Source of the DNA: Geosiphon pyriformis
Taxonomy: Eukaryota; Glomeromycota; Glomeromycetes; Archaeosporales; Geosiphonaceae
Assembly (NCBI GenBank): GCA_016748015.1
Contig: JAAOMT010000436.1
Span: 1,541,596 to 1,605,595, forward strand
Length of the DNA stretch: 64,000 bases
Direction: 5' to 3'
Made by a program: the position numbers and the translations under genes. Positions 11,640-23,173 of the stretch are shown here, piece after piece. Every line of letters begins with the position of its first letter. Position 1 is the first letter of the stretch. The notes beneath the pieces were generated by a model, which saw only the letters and a program-made list of their open reading frames with translations, had not been told where the DNA came from and did not search any database.

Positions 11640-12330
11640 TTTTTAGCATAATATTTCAGAAAAACAAAGATCATCCAAAAAATATAAGCAAAATATTATT
11701 GATTAACATTAGAGAAAGATATAACAAAATATATAGAGAATATTCATTAGTTAATTTTTTAACAGAATTGGAATTAATATTATTGGATCTTTAACAGTAA
11801 TTTCTAATGAAAATAGATAAATTATAATAATAACTGATTATTTAATATAATAGATAAAAGCCAGAGCAATACCAAACCGTATAGCTGTTTCAATTGCCAA
11901 CTTTATCTATAAAAAAATTATGTGTAAATATAGATGTTTTTGAAAACTACTTTTAGATAAAAAAAGAGCTTTTTTTAGCTCTTTAGTAAAAGAACTATTA
12001 AAAAAACTCAGAGTATATCATAAATTTTTATTTCTTTATTATTTACAAACCAATAGATTGGTGAAATATTTTAATTAAAAACTTTGTAAAACTTTAGCAA
12101 AAACCAGTAAAGCAACAAACTTATAAAACAAAGTCTTATTTTTAGTTTTTTTTGTCTATAAAACAATAAATCATAATATAACTAAATATAAACTCTTTTA
12201 CTTACTTTATGAATATATAACAATATTACTTATTAAAACTAATATCAAAACAATATTCTTTAAAAAAATAACTGAATTTAATTATAAAAACATTTTGCAA
12301 TAAAAACTTAAAACAATTTTAAATACTTTA
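11640..12330 (+). pseudogene. Decayed Ty3/gypsy integrase
   Basis: A zinc-binding-like segment at about 11640-11750 is followed near 11769 by GINIIGS, corresponding to the GIDIIGP motif that carries the first catalytic Asp (here Asn). Next come IIIITDY (second Asp kept, about 11825), ARAIPNR, then LDKKRAFFSSLVKELL (about 11950-12000), where D-Q-G-x-E-F is expected, and LQTNRLVKYFN (about 12045-12075) for the HPQTNGLVERFN motif. The order and spacing are those of a Ty3/gypsy integrase core. Several stops make it inactive. Confidence 0.75.
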
Positions 12331-12339
12331 GTAAAAACA

Positions 12340-14100
12340 TAAATAATTGTTTATAAAAAAATAAAAATCTTTCAAGAAAGACTCAAGAAAAAAAAAACAT
12401 ATAAAACACTTTTTCTAAGTATTAATGACTTAGTTCTTGAATACAGATCAGATTAAAACAATGCTTTTGGTAACAAATTTTCAAGTTAATAGAAAAAACT
12501 ATTTATAATTAACAAAGTTTTAAACAATAGATTTTATATTTTACAAACAATATTTAATGATCGACTTGTTAATGATATACGAATCAAAAAATATCATAAA
12601 AGAACCAATTGGCTACCAATTATTATAATACTATTACCAGCCGAAATTTGAAATATTAATTAGCATGAAATTATTCCTATAATTCTTATTACCAACTAAT
12701 ATATATTATTGTTTTAATTTATTACTTATTATCTTATCAAATTATCCTAATTATTATCTAATTAATAACTTGATTTGTACAGAACACAAATATAACCAAA
12801 TTGTGATAATTAGATTATGTAATACACCAAACTATATAATATTCAGAATTTGCTGAAATATTTAGTAATCCGACAAAATATTCAATAGTTTATCAAAATA
12901 ATTTATAGTTTGCAGAAATAACTTGTAGTTCAACAAAATGTATTTTTAGTTTATCAAAATATTAGGAAAAAAATGCTAAATCATAAAATAGTATTATAAC
13001 AAGTTGTATAAAAGAAAAGCTTTTCTTTTAAAAAAATGTATTTCAGTTAGAATTAAATTTCACTAGATATCTCTTTTATAAATTAACTCCAATAAAACTT
13101 ACTTAAAAAATATAAAATTCCTTAATTATTATTACTTCGAAATTAACCCTTTATACTAATATTTTGAAATTAATTAGTTACTAATTTCAATAACTGTTAA
13201 TGATTTCCAAACTTGGATTTAAAACAACTTCCTTAACATATTTTTTTACTTTTTTTTTTAGTTTATTTTCTTTTTCTTTTTTTATTCTTTTTTTTTATAT
13301 TATTAGGTAGTTTATAGTCGAGATTTTTTGTAGAAAAATTATTATTTACAGCAAAGTAATTAAACACAATTTTAAAGAACTTACAAACAAAATTATTTGG
13401 TAAAAAAGTCAACTTTTACTACAAAATAACTATACAAGTAATTAGTACAGAGTTAATTATTCTATTATAAGCCCAACAGTATACATAGTCTAAAGTATAG
13501 AAAAATATTTTAGAAGGAAAATTAACTTATTAAAGATTTATTAACTTCTATTAACAGCAGAATTAGCAGAAAAATAGTATTAACAATATTAAAAAAATGT
13601 AAAAAACTATCCAAATATTTTGCTTATTATTAAAGAACAAATAATAATTAAAAATAAAATTGGAGTACATTCTGTTATTAGCCTCTAAAGAACTGTTATA
13701 AAAAGACAAAAAATTGATAGTAAATTAGAAAGATATATGTTTAAATATATAACTACTAAAATAATTAATTTTTTTAACACAATTAAAAAAAATAAACAAA
13801 ATATTACTTATAAATAAAAATTTTTTATATAAAAAACAACTTAAAAATTATAGAAAATATAAAGCTTTTGAAAAAAACAACTTTAGAAATCTGGAGAAAA
13901 ATTTTGAATATTGTATATTTAAATGTTCTAAAAGTTTTAATTATTGCAAAAAAAGCCAAAACATTCATACAAAAATTTGATTTTTTAGATTTAAAACTAA
14001 TATTGTTTCTGTTTTTTTACATACTCTTAGTCAAAAATTTTAACAAATTAGTTAGCTTTAATATAGAAATTTTCAAGCTTTTCTTATATAATTTTATTTT
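12340..14100 (+). other. 3' part of Ty3/gypsy element, no readable gene
   Basis: Lies between the integrase remnant and the 3' LTR. It should hold the integrase C-terminus and an untranslated part. A pyrimidine-rich stretch at 13240-13310 shows no clear polypurine tract on the + strand. I see no domain in it. Confidence 0.45.
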
Positions 14101-14510
14101 ATTAAAGCTTAATCTTTTTAAAAATAATAATATTATAGATAAAACTTTTACTTTTTAATTTTTATTTATTTACTTAACCATATATATTAGTTATTGATAT
14201 TATATAATTAACCAGTTTATTTTTAGAATAAATTATTAATATAATTAATAATTTGATTATTGATTTGGTTATTAATATAATTATTAACTTAATTATTAAT
14301 TTGTTTACTAATCTAATTATTGACTGAATTATTAATATAATTATTAACTTGATTATTGATTTTTTTTAATAATATATAAGTAAGACTTTTTAAAAACTAT
14401 AGAAAAGCATTATTTATACTCAAATTATAATTAAATTAATACAATAATATTTATTTTTTTATTTTTTATTATTATTTTTTTCTCTTTTTTTTACATTGTA
14501 TAATTGTTAG
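14100..14510 (+). repeat. 3' LTR of decayed Ty3/gypsy element
   Basis: Continuous version of the LTR whose other copy is split between 4380-4585 and 6868-7085. It shows the run AACTTTTACTTTTTAATTTT near 14140-14160, the repeated TTATTAATATAATTATTAA units at 14230-14350, and TATATAAG at about 14375. The T-rich end near 14510 is the inferred 3' limit. The usual TG..CA ends cannot be recognised, presumably because of decay. Confidence 0.55.
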
Positions 14511-14514
14511 TTTT

Positions 14515-17500
14515 TGTAAAATATCTTACAATTATGAATAAACTTAATAAAGTAAAGATATAATATTTTAATATTTATAATTTGGTTATAAAAGCTAAAC
14601 AATTTTTGAATAAATTGGTTTTGAATATAAAATAAACTATTAGTCTTTAAAAAAATTTTTGTTTGTTATATTATCTATTAAGTTTTTTTCATATTAATTA
14701 ATTATAATTACTAGGGTTTAGTATTGTTTTTTTGTCTTTTTAATAAACTAATAAGATAAAATTAATATTTAATACTTAGAAAAAGCTTTTCTTTTTTATT
14801 AAGTTTTTATAAAATTTAATTCCAAAAAAGTTGATTTTCAATATTACTACTTTACAAAAAATAAAAAAATAAAATAAAACAAAAGAAAATAAAATAAAAA
14901 AATAGAAAAAAAAATTAATATTCTGTTAATTGTCATAATTAAAAACATATAGTTTAAGTTGTTAAAGTTTTAAAAATATCTATGCTAATTGTATTCGGCC
15001 TAGAACTAAAATAAAAAAAAACAATCAATTAGATTTTAACAATTAGAGTATTAGAATCATATACTTGTAAATTGAATAATAATATTTTATTTAATAAATA
15101 AGAAATATAAAAAAAATAAGAATATAGAATAAATTTTATTCTGGTTTGTTTTTTATCTGCTAAAACTATTTGTTTTTATATATTTTTTTTTAATTTTATA
15201 AGATTGTTTTTAATTTTTTATTATTATTAATTATTGCTTACTATATTGGTTATTACTTTATTTTTTCATATTATAATTAGATATTTTATATTATTTTTAG
15301 TTATTTTGTAATATTTTATATTAAAAAAACTTAAACCCAATAATTAAAATACTATTAAAGACATTAGATTATTATTAGTTAAAGATTTTCAAATAAAAAA
15401 TTACTTATTTAAAAACTTTTAACAAACAAACAAATTTGAATTACAAACAAAAATATGGTTTAAAAACTCCATTTTTTTTACAATATATACATAATATACT
15501 AAAATATTTACTATTATACAAATATTTTTTGATAATAACTAATAATTTTTTATTTACAGTTTTTATTAAATATGTATTTACACCAGTAATAAACTTGTTT
15601 ATAATATTAGCAATCATATAAAAATTAGAATATTAAACCAAAATAGTAAGATATTAGTTAATATTACCAATAAAAAACAAATTTACAGTTTTAAAATCTG
15701 AATTAATTTTTTATAAAAAATATTATTTGCTAATTTTATTAAATAATAGATATTGCTAAAAACTATTAATTAGTTATCATTAAAAATTTTTTTTTAATAT
15801 TTATAAAAAAACAAATCCAAAAATATTAACTTAATTTGTTAATATATTGGTTTATTTATTATCTAAAATACCAAAATAATCTTTAATTTTTATTTACTTA
15901 ATAAAAATATTTTAAATTTAATAAATTTTTAACATAATAATACTTAATTTAGCAATTATTACAAAAATCAAAAATTTTTAACAATATTTCAGTATTATAA
16001 ATATTTAAAAAAACTTGACTGTTAAAAAAAATTTTAATATTAAATAATATTAAAATATATTTAAGTGCTAAAATAATAATCTGTATTTCAATCAGAATTA
16101 AAAACAATAAATCATAAATTTTAATATCAGTTTTCAAATTAATATTAAGAAAATAAGTTATAGTATTACCAATAATATTAAAAAAACTAAATTTTTAACA
16201 AAAAAATAGCTTACAATTTAGATTAAATAAACCAAAAGCATTAGTATTTAACATATTTATATAAAAAAATTTTTCAAAAAAAAATAAAAAATTCTTAATT
16301 AAACTATTATTCAAAACAAATTTTAAAACATAAGTAAACCATAAAGAACTTAAGTTTTTTGGATTTATGTATTTTTAATAATTATTTAATAATTAATTAG
16401 TAAAAACAATATTAAAATATTTGAAAATTCTAACAATTTGAAATATTCTATAAAGTTTAATATGTTTAAAACAAAGATGCTATACTTAAAATAAAATATA
16501 TTAAATATATTGACAGCTAAAAAAATTTCATTGTTCAGAAATATATTTGTAATATTTGCTAAAAAATTGTTTATAAAGTTAATTCTTAGCTTAATTAAAA
16601 ACTGAAAAAGATTTTGAAAAATCCAATTCATTATCTGTAAATCTATTAATTTGTGTCTAAAAAGTCTATTAATAATTCTTTTAGTATTAACCAAACCAAT
16701 TACTAAAACCACTTTATTCTTAGTTTGAACTTAATTAAACAGTTTTAAATTATACAATAATAGATAATATATAGCTTTACTCAGAAATCTTTTAGACAAA
16801 TTAGTTTTATGTTTCAACTTTTTCTGATTAAATAATTTTATTTTTTACATATACTTTTGCTTACAAAACTGGATTGAATCCTGTAATTAACAATAAATTA
16901 CAACACAACTGAAACCAAATATATAAACTGTTTGTTAGAAATAACTTTATATAACATTATAAATAAATAAAAGTTTATATTCAAATAAGTTTTTTTTAAA
17001 CTCTATATATGTTTATTAAAATTCTTTTGATTATTAAAATAAACAATGAATTGATTCAAATAGTTTTTAAAAATATTATTTATTAATAATTAAAATGTAA
17101 TAAATATATTTATTAGATCAAGAAACATAATTAAATACTCAAAATGGCTATAAAATGTTTAAAAAACAGTTTTTTTTTGTTTATATATACTAAATTATAT
17201 GTACTTTAAAGATTGATTTTGGTAAATATTTAAGTAAATCACAATTAATTCAAAAAATTTGATAACGATTTTTAATCATAATTTAAATAAGATTCTAAGA
17301 ATTATTACAAAGTTAAAGGAACTATTTTTCTTTTTAATAAAAAGTATTTATATTTTTGTTAGAGATTTTTAACCACATATTTTTAAAAAAATTGTAAATA
17401 AAATTTTTTTAAAATTAATAAAACAAATATAAATAATATTCTAAAAACACTTTGGCTTTTTTTTGTTAAATATATTAATAAAATTTTAAGCATTTAAAAT

Positions 17501-19320
17501 AAAAACTAAGTATTCAAATACAATAATTTTTACTGTATTTGAATTTAGTTGTTTTTTAATAAACTAAATTAATTTTTTTAATTAACTTAGTAAAATATTA
17601 ATAAGTAATATAACTAAGTTTTTTATAACACAAATAAAAGTTATTGATTTAATAATAGAGTTTTTTGGTTTTTGTAAAAAACTTGAAATAAGTTGTATTA
17701 ATTAATATTAGATTATTACATAATAAAAATGTTAAGTGACTTATTGCTAAAAGCAAAAAAAGCAGAATTGATAATATATTTTTGAAAATATTATTTTTTA
17801 AAATATTTAAAAAATCAATTATTATAGTAAACTGTATTATTAATGGCTTTATTAAATATTGTAAAATTTAATGAAATTAATAAACAATCTATAACATAAT
17901 TGTAAAAACCAAAATAAAACTAATTAATCAAAGTTTTTTTATTCTGATTAATATTATATGCTTTTTAATAAAATTTAACTGCACAAGTTATAGGAAAACA
18001 ATTTTTTTATCCGAGATAACATATTTAATTGGCTAAAATCCAAGTTTTATCTGTATTATTAAAAGTTGATTTAAAATTTTTTAAAGTCTTAAAATAGTAA
18101 AAAAAATTGTTTAATTAAAAAAAGAAAAACCAAATAAAAACAGTTCTTATAGGAAATATGTTACCAAATTTAATATTATTTAGATAATAACAAGAATAAA
18201 ATAATATAACAAATTAAATTTAATTAACAAAATTTCAACAATTTTCATTGAATTACTTTATTGTATATAGTGTAATTCAGTTATAATTTAAATCCATCTA
18301 ATAAATACAGCTTATATTAAAAATATTATTATTATTATTATTATTATTATACTGTTATAAATTAAAATAATATATTAACAGATAACAAAAAAATATAATT
18401 ATTATATAACAACAAAATGATCAAAAAAAATTTATAAAAAATAATAAATTAAATAAGTAAGTAATTCAAATTACAGTTTTTGATCTTTTTAAAAAAATTT
18501 AAAAATAGAAAAATAGTTTATATTGTTAATAAAAAATAATACAGCTGCTATAACTATATGCTTTAATTAACATTTTTAGAATTAAATAACAAATATTAGT
18601 TTCTTTTTAATAATTTTTTATTTATTAAGCTTATCAATATACAAAAAGAAAATTGTAATCTTTTATCAAATTAAAAAAAATTGATTATTTAAATTGTTAA
18701 TGTTTAAATAGTCAGATTGATTTTTGTTGATCAAATGCTTTTCAACAACTTTGGAAAATCTCATTTAATAATTAAACTAATGATTTTAATCAATAATTTA
18801 TATTAATAATTGAATTAATAACTAAGTCAATAATAATAAAAATATTTTTTAAAAAAATTTTAATTTAAGAATTTTATATATACAAGTATTTATGATTTGT
18901 TAAAATTATAAATGTATGAATATCTTTACATATTATTTTTTAAGCAATATAATATTATTAACCAATTTCGGCCATTGAATATACATAACAAATATAGAAT
19001 AAAAATAAATATTTACAAATTTAGATCTTCTGATATATATTTTTTATTGCTTAAAAAACTTTCAGTGCTGTTTAAATACATCCAATATATACATGCTTTT
19101 TAAACGTGACTAGCCACTTAATATATTTACTTAAAATATTTTTTAGAACAATAATAAAAATGATTTTATCAAAGATTTTTATTTTTTACAAACTAATTAA
19201 AAAGCATTAAAAAACAATAAAATACCATAGTTGTTTATATATTATTATTATGAAATATGAAAATAATTTAAATAATTACGAATAAAAAAAAATATTATAA
19301 TAAAAAAACTTGATATATTA
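14515..19320. other. AT-rich gene-poor stretch
   Basis: No credible gene. Open frames of 60-108 residues (for example 15436-15621, 15949-16137, 16386-16712, 18912-19103) are made almost only of Ile, Leu, Asn, Lys, Phe and Tyr, as expected by chance at this base composition. A short stretch near 18770-18850 again contains TTAATAATT-type units like the LTRs and may be a solo or partial LTR. Base composition changes at about 19.3 kb. Confidence 0.5.
18326..18353. repeat. ATT trinucleotide microsatellite
   Basis: Uninterrupted run of about nine ATT units in intergenic DNA. Confidence 0.9.
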
Positions 19321-19425
19321 TTTATAATAATTAATTGTGCCTGAAGGAAAAGAATGTAATATTCACAAAAAGTAGTGCCACCATTAGTCTGAACTTAATA
19401 CTCCAATTTTAGGAATAAGTGCTTG

Positions 19426-19542
19426 ATGAAGAGACGCATTGATTGGGAGGACCGTCTTGGTATGCATCCAGATTCACACCTCGCTGCTGACTTGACTAGT
19501 CAGGAATATTGGTCTTCACACCTATATTATGAAGGCAATTGA
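19426..19542 (+). other. Short coding-like fragment, unidentified
   Basis: A 38-codon frame (MKRRIDWEDRLGMHPDSHLA near its start) with unusually rich codon and residue composition (Trp, His, Asp, Arg, Cys downstream) for this AT-rich region. It occupies the place where the gene body would follow the reversed Myb leader remnant at 19.6 kb, but it does not resemble the Myb family. It may be an exon or a relic of an unknown gene. I do not recognise it. Confidence 0.25.
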
Positions 19543-19616
19543 TGGGAGGCTCCCTGTAGCAAAACGGAAAAAGGTGAGATCTTTTGGTCGAATGGTAGAC
19601 TCTTTCTTTTATACCA

Positions 19617-19765
19617 GATTGTTATGGGATTTGTGAGGCCTACTTAATTTTAGTCTCCATAAAGTTGACATATGTAATGAGTAAAAAATATTTGTATTTG
19701 TGGTTTGCAATTTTAGCATAATTTTATAATATAATCAACATGAGAAGTAAGAAAATTGGTAATAT
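19617..19765 (-). pseudogene. Remnant of a Myb-gene 5' leader, gene body lost
   Basis: In reverse complement this stretch matches the leader found before every Myb/SANT copy in the window: the block with GCAAACCACAAATACAA, the TTTTACTC..TACATATG block, CAACTTTATGGAGA, and the GTAGGC..CACAAAT.CC block. No Myb repeat sequence follows on the minus strand, so this is a leader detached from its gene. It shows that the cluster once extended further left, or that leader segments move on their own. Confidence 0.7.
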
Positions 19766-19989
19766 AATCTTTATTTATAGCTTATATATTAGGTCACGTT
19801 ACTATTTAGAGATGATTGGTTCAATTGTCATTGATACTAAAAAATCATTTTGAACACTTTTACGGAAATCATATCGTTATAAAGCCGAAAGCGCTCAATG
19901 AAATGTATTCAGAGTTCTCAAGGCTTGGTTCCTTTGCCATTCTGCCTAAACATGTCTCTTACCTCTACTAATAATGTGACCTCCAAGCA

Positions 19990-20250
19990 AGACTTTTGCG
20001 TCGTATTCTATTATAGCCCCTATTGAGAACCTTTGGGCTATTTCAGAGTATAAAAGTAGAGAAAAAGCAAAAGGAATAGTGACAAAAAAAAGCTGTATCT
20101 CGAAGTCTTTATTGAAATATTAAAAAAGAATATGTAACCCTTCCAGAGGAGATGGTACTTAATAATATTCATAGTACATTTGCCCATATTTCAAGCTTAT
20201 ATAAATGCAGAACGAGGCAATACTACAGATTAGTTTATATATATATTATA
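19990..20250 (+). pseudogene. Tc1/mariner transposase C-terminal remnant
   Basis: The + strand reads PIENLWAISEYK at about 20016-20055, the motif that contains the catalytic Glu of DD34E Tc1-type transposases. A frame change later it continues as KKEYVTLPEEM and then SLYKCRTRQYYRL up to about 20240, the usual basic C-terminal end. Stops and frameshifts make it inactive. A shorter, reversed version of the same stretch occurs at 38990-39200, beside another Myb gene. Confidence 0.65.
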
Positions 20251-20768
20251 GTATTTAGTATTAAGGTATCTTGATTAAAAAAATCTCCTGGATTTGTGCT
20301 TAAAAATTATGCAATCCAAAAAAGTTTTCCACCAAGACTCTTAAAAGCTGGGTAATTTTTTAGCATAATTTTATAAACTAGATGAAGTACTTGCTATTTA
20401 TCTACATATATTACTATGTTTTGGCGTGTACTTTACTCAATTAAATTATACTTATATGCATTAATCATGAAGCCTCTTTAAATTAAGTCACTACCAGAAG
20501 AGAAAAAACTGGCAGTAAAATGGATAAATATGTGCTTGAATGTATAACTGCAACTATACTATCACCTTCCAACACACTTGGAAAAACAATTAAAGAAATC
20601 TTGCCTATTGACAAAAACTTGTCATATGGAAGACAACTAAAGCTCTATGGTTGACTGGTTCAAATTAGTTGATTATTAATGATTTGTGAAGCTTATTTAT
20701 TAATTGATTTTTTCAAAAAAAAACCCAGCTTAACAAACATGGACGATTTAGCCGTGAAACAAAAAGAT

Positions 20769-20798
20769 GATCGGCCTCATGGGTGTGTATATAAATAG
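20769..20798 (+). promoter_or_regulatory. Core promoter of Myb copy A
   Basis: GATC at 20769-20772, then 19 nt, then TAAATAG at 20792-20798 within TATATAAATAGAT, about 245 bp before the ATG. The same spacing between GATC and TAAATAG is seen at six other copies in the window. The left part (GATGATCGGCCTCATGGGTG) is shared only with copies B and F. Confidence 0.6.
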
Positions 20799-21044
20799 AT
20801 AAATGTAGTAGAAAAAAAATTTTATTTCTAATTTTCTTACTTTCCCATGTTATTTATCTCATTAAAATCATGTTAAAATCGCAAACCAAAAATACAATAT
20901 GTTTTACTCTTTACATATGGTTAAATTTAAGGAAATTGAAAGTAGGTAGGCTATCACAAATTCCGTTTTCAGAAGAGAAAATTTTTCATCAACTAATTTA
21001 ATTTTTACTATCAGTTAGCACTTCCCAGGAATAATCTATTATTA

Positions 21045-21938
21045 ATGAATCGAACACTTAGAAATACAAAAAATCCTTTATTAAGGGATAAAAATATTTC
21101 TTGCCCACAATATTCTCAGAAGTGGAGCCTTGAAGAAATTAAAGCCCTATTTGAGGAGCACGAAGAGTATGGTTCAAAATGGGAAATAATTTCGCAAAAA
21201 CACTTTCCATTAAGAACAGTAGAGGCTCTTCAGTCTAAATGGCATCGTTTAACAGCTAGTCTATTAGAAATTAATAATAATGTGAACCTAAACGCAAAGA
21301 AGTGGAAACCAGAAGAAGATAAAGAATTGTACTCAGCTGCTAAAAGCTATAAAAAAAACAACAAAGTTGATTGGAAAGGTATTTTATCAACTGGCCATTT
21401 CCCTGGAAGAAGTAGTGAAGATTTATGTCGACGATATAATAATGTTTTAGCACAACCAAAACGCGGCCCATGGACCAAGCAAGAAGATGAAAAACTTTTA
21501 GGCTTGGTGCAGAGTCATGGTAAAAAATGGAAAGAGATAAGTCATATCCTTCAAAGGCCTCTTCGTCAAATCAGCAAACACTATACCGAATACTTAGCGC
21601 CTGGAATCAAAAGGGGCCGATGGACTGGGGAAGAATTTAATGAATTGGCTAAAGCTTTTCAAAATCATGGTGAGAATTGGGAACAAATACAGCTATTAAT
21701 TCCGGGAAGATCCTTACAGCAGATAAAAGTTCATTGTCGTTACTCACCAAAAGTTCAAAACTATTATAATAAGGGGAAATGGAACTCAGTAGAGGTAAAA
21801 AATTTAAAAGAAGCATTTGGAAAATATGGGAAAAATTGGGTAAAAGTCTCAGAGGCGGTAGATACAAGAGGTTTAGAACAATGTCGCACCAAGATGCTAT
21901 CGTTGAGGAAAAGTCTCGTCAATAGGATTTGCATTTAA
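21045..21938 (+). CDS. Myb/SANT-repeat DNA-binding protein, copy A
   Basis: 297 residues, single exon. Five Myb/SANT repeats can be laid out by their spaced aromatic residues: R1 about 26-70 (Trp27, Trp46, Trp66), R2 about 86-132 (Trp87, Trp110, Tyr131), R3 about 142-181 (Trp143, Trp162, Tyr180), R4 about 192-231 (Trp193, Trp212), R5 about 245-285 (Trp246, Trp265). R3 begins with the typical GPWTKQEDEKLL. Tandem Myb repeats bind DNA in the major groove; a nuclear transcription factor or chromatin role is expected but no target is known. There is no activation domain or other domain. The start is set at MNRTLRN because the conserved leader upstream has an in-frame stop here. Most similar to copies B and F; F is an inverted duplicate including upstream flanks. 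Confidence 0.85.
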   Translation: MNRTLRNTKNPLLRDKNISCPQYSQKWSLEEIKALFEEHEEYGSKWEIISQKHFPLRTVEALQSKWHRLTASLLEINNNVNLNAKKWKPEEDKELYSAAKSYKKNNKVDWKGILSTGHFPGRSSEDLCRRYNNVLAQPKRGPWTKQEDEKLLGLVQSHGKKWKEISHILQRPLRQISKHYTEYLAPGIKRGRWTGEEFNELAKAFQNHGENWEQIQLLIPGRSLQQIKVHCRYSPKVQNYYNKGKWNSVEVKNLKEAFGKYGKNWVKVSEAVDTRGLEQCRTKMLSLRKSLVNRICI

Positions 21939-22880
21939 ACATCACTTTCAATTTTTGACACCTTACTTTATTTTATGATCTCTGAATTTAATTTAATCAT
22001 CCTTAAATTTAAGTTTTTCTTATGTCTTAATTGTTTTTTAGTCTATTTAGATTTAAGAACAATTTTGTTCCACGCATAAAAAATTTAGCTTTCTATAATT
22101 TAGAATATAATTTAGATAATAAGCTATGAAATATTCAGATTTAAAATAGTTCACTTAAACAAAACTACTCAAATCTTATTGAGATGAATAATTACATATT
22201 CAAAGCTTTTTAAAATTAAGATTTTTCCAAGAGTTTTAAGTAGGAATAGTTTGATGAATTTCATCAATATCATTGCTTTAGATTTTTGAAAAAGCTTTCA
22301 TATATATAATATTTTTAGAAATAATTTATAAGGGTTGAATAAAATTATTTACTCGTTACTGAAACTGGTTAACTAAACTTAGTTACCAATTTTACACACC
22401 TAATTTATAGATAGTAATAGGATATGAAAACATCAAGGTAGAGATAAACGATATTAATTTTGAATTTTTTTTGTTTTCGGAAAAATATATACAAACTAAA
22501 TATTAAATTCTAATTACAAATTTGTATAAAAATTCTAATTTAATAAATAAGATAATATCTATTAAAATAGACCATAACACTTAATTTTTGTTATCGTCTT
22601 TTTTAAAAAAATTTGTAATTAGAATTAAGAGAGATCTAAAATATTAAGTATTTAGAAAAATTATTAAAAGGATGAATTTTACAATCATTTTAATTAAAAC
22701 TTATACCTCTTTTTAAATAGGTATTTATGGTAGATTAGTTTCGATTATTATCAAGTAAAAAATAAATTTTCATTACATGTATTATATTAAATGTATTTTC
22801 AATGGCATGTATTAAGTCTGTTCAAATCAGTTGATTTATTAATTTTATTACCTGTGAAAACTATCAATCGCACCTAAACA
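21939..22880. other. Intergenic 3' flank of Myb copy A
   Basis: No gene. Parts at 21950-22080 and 22680-22760 reappear in reverse complement at 48110-48350, downstream of Myb copy I, so 3' flanks were duplicated with the genes. Confidence 0.5.
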
Positions 22881-22898
22881 ATGGAGTGATAAAAAGAT

Positions 22899-22928
22899 GA
22901 TCAGCCTCATGGGTGTGTATATAAATAG
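22899..22928 (+). promoter_or_regulatory. Core promoter of Myb copy B
   Basis: GATC at 22899-22902, 19 nt, TAAATAG at 22922-22928. Almost identical to the promoter of copy A (one difference in the GATCGGCC block). Confidence 0.6.
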
Positions 22929-23173
22929 ATATATGTAGTAGAAAAAAAATATTATTTCTAATTTTCTTACTTTCCCATGTTATTTATCTCATTAAAATCA
23001 TGTTAAAATCGCAAACCAAAAATACAATATGTTTTACTCTTTACATATGGTTAAATTTAAGGAAATTAAAAGTAGGTAGGCTATCAAAAATTCCGTTTTC
23101 AGAAGAAAAAATTTTTCATCAACTAATTTATTTTTACTATCAGTCAGCGCTTCCCAGGAATAATCTATCATTA

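Larger units (their letters stand above)
4380..14510 (+). mobile_element. Decayed full-length Ty3/gypsy retrotransposon
   Basis: Two similar LTR-like segments (about 4380-4585 plus 6868-7085, and about 14100-14510) flank a region with Ty3/gypsy pol remnants in canonical order on the + strand: protease (9.64-10.05 kb), reverse transcriptase (10.43-10.72 kb), RNase H (11.09-11.35 kb) and integrase (11.64-12.33 kb). This protease-RT-RNase H-integrase order is diagnostic of Ty3/gypsy rather than Ty1/copia. Every domain has many stops, mostly where Trp, Gln or Arg codons are expected, and substitutions of the G-to-A/C-to-T type. The 5' LTR is split by a LINE-type insertion and the protease region by a Tc1 element. 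No functional product is possible. Confidence 0.7.

Noticed and set aside
13868-19103. Small ORFs at 13868-14158, 15436-15621, 15949-16137, 16386-16712, 18912-19103
   Set aside because: Made of residues coded by A/T-only codons; no motif; expected by chance.
19330-19620. Structured RNA gene (snRNA or 5S rRNA)
   Set aside because: GC-richer than surroundings, but no conserved snRNA or 5S core sequence could be matched.
23000-23173. Upstream ATG as true start of Myb copy B
   Set aside because: The same leader in copy A has an in-frame stop, and the conserved protein start is MNR; the open frame in B results from one missing base.
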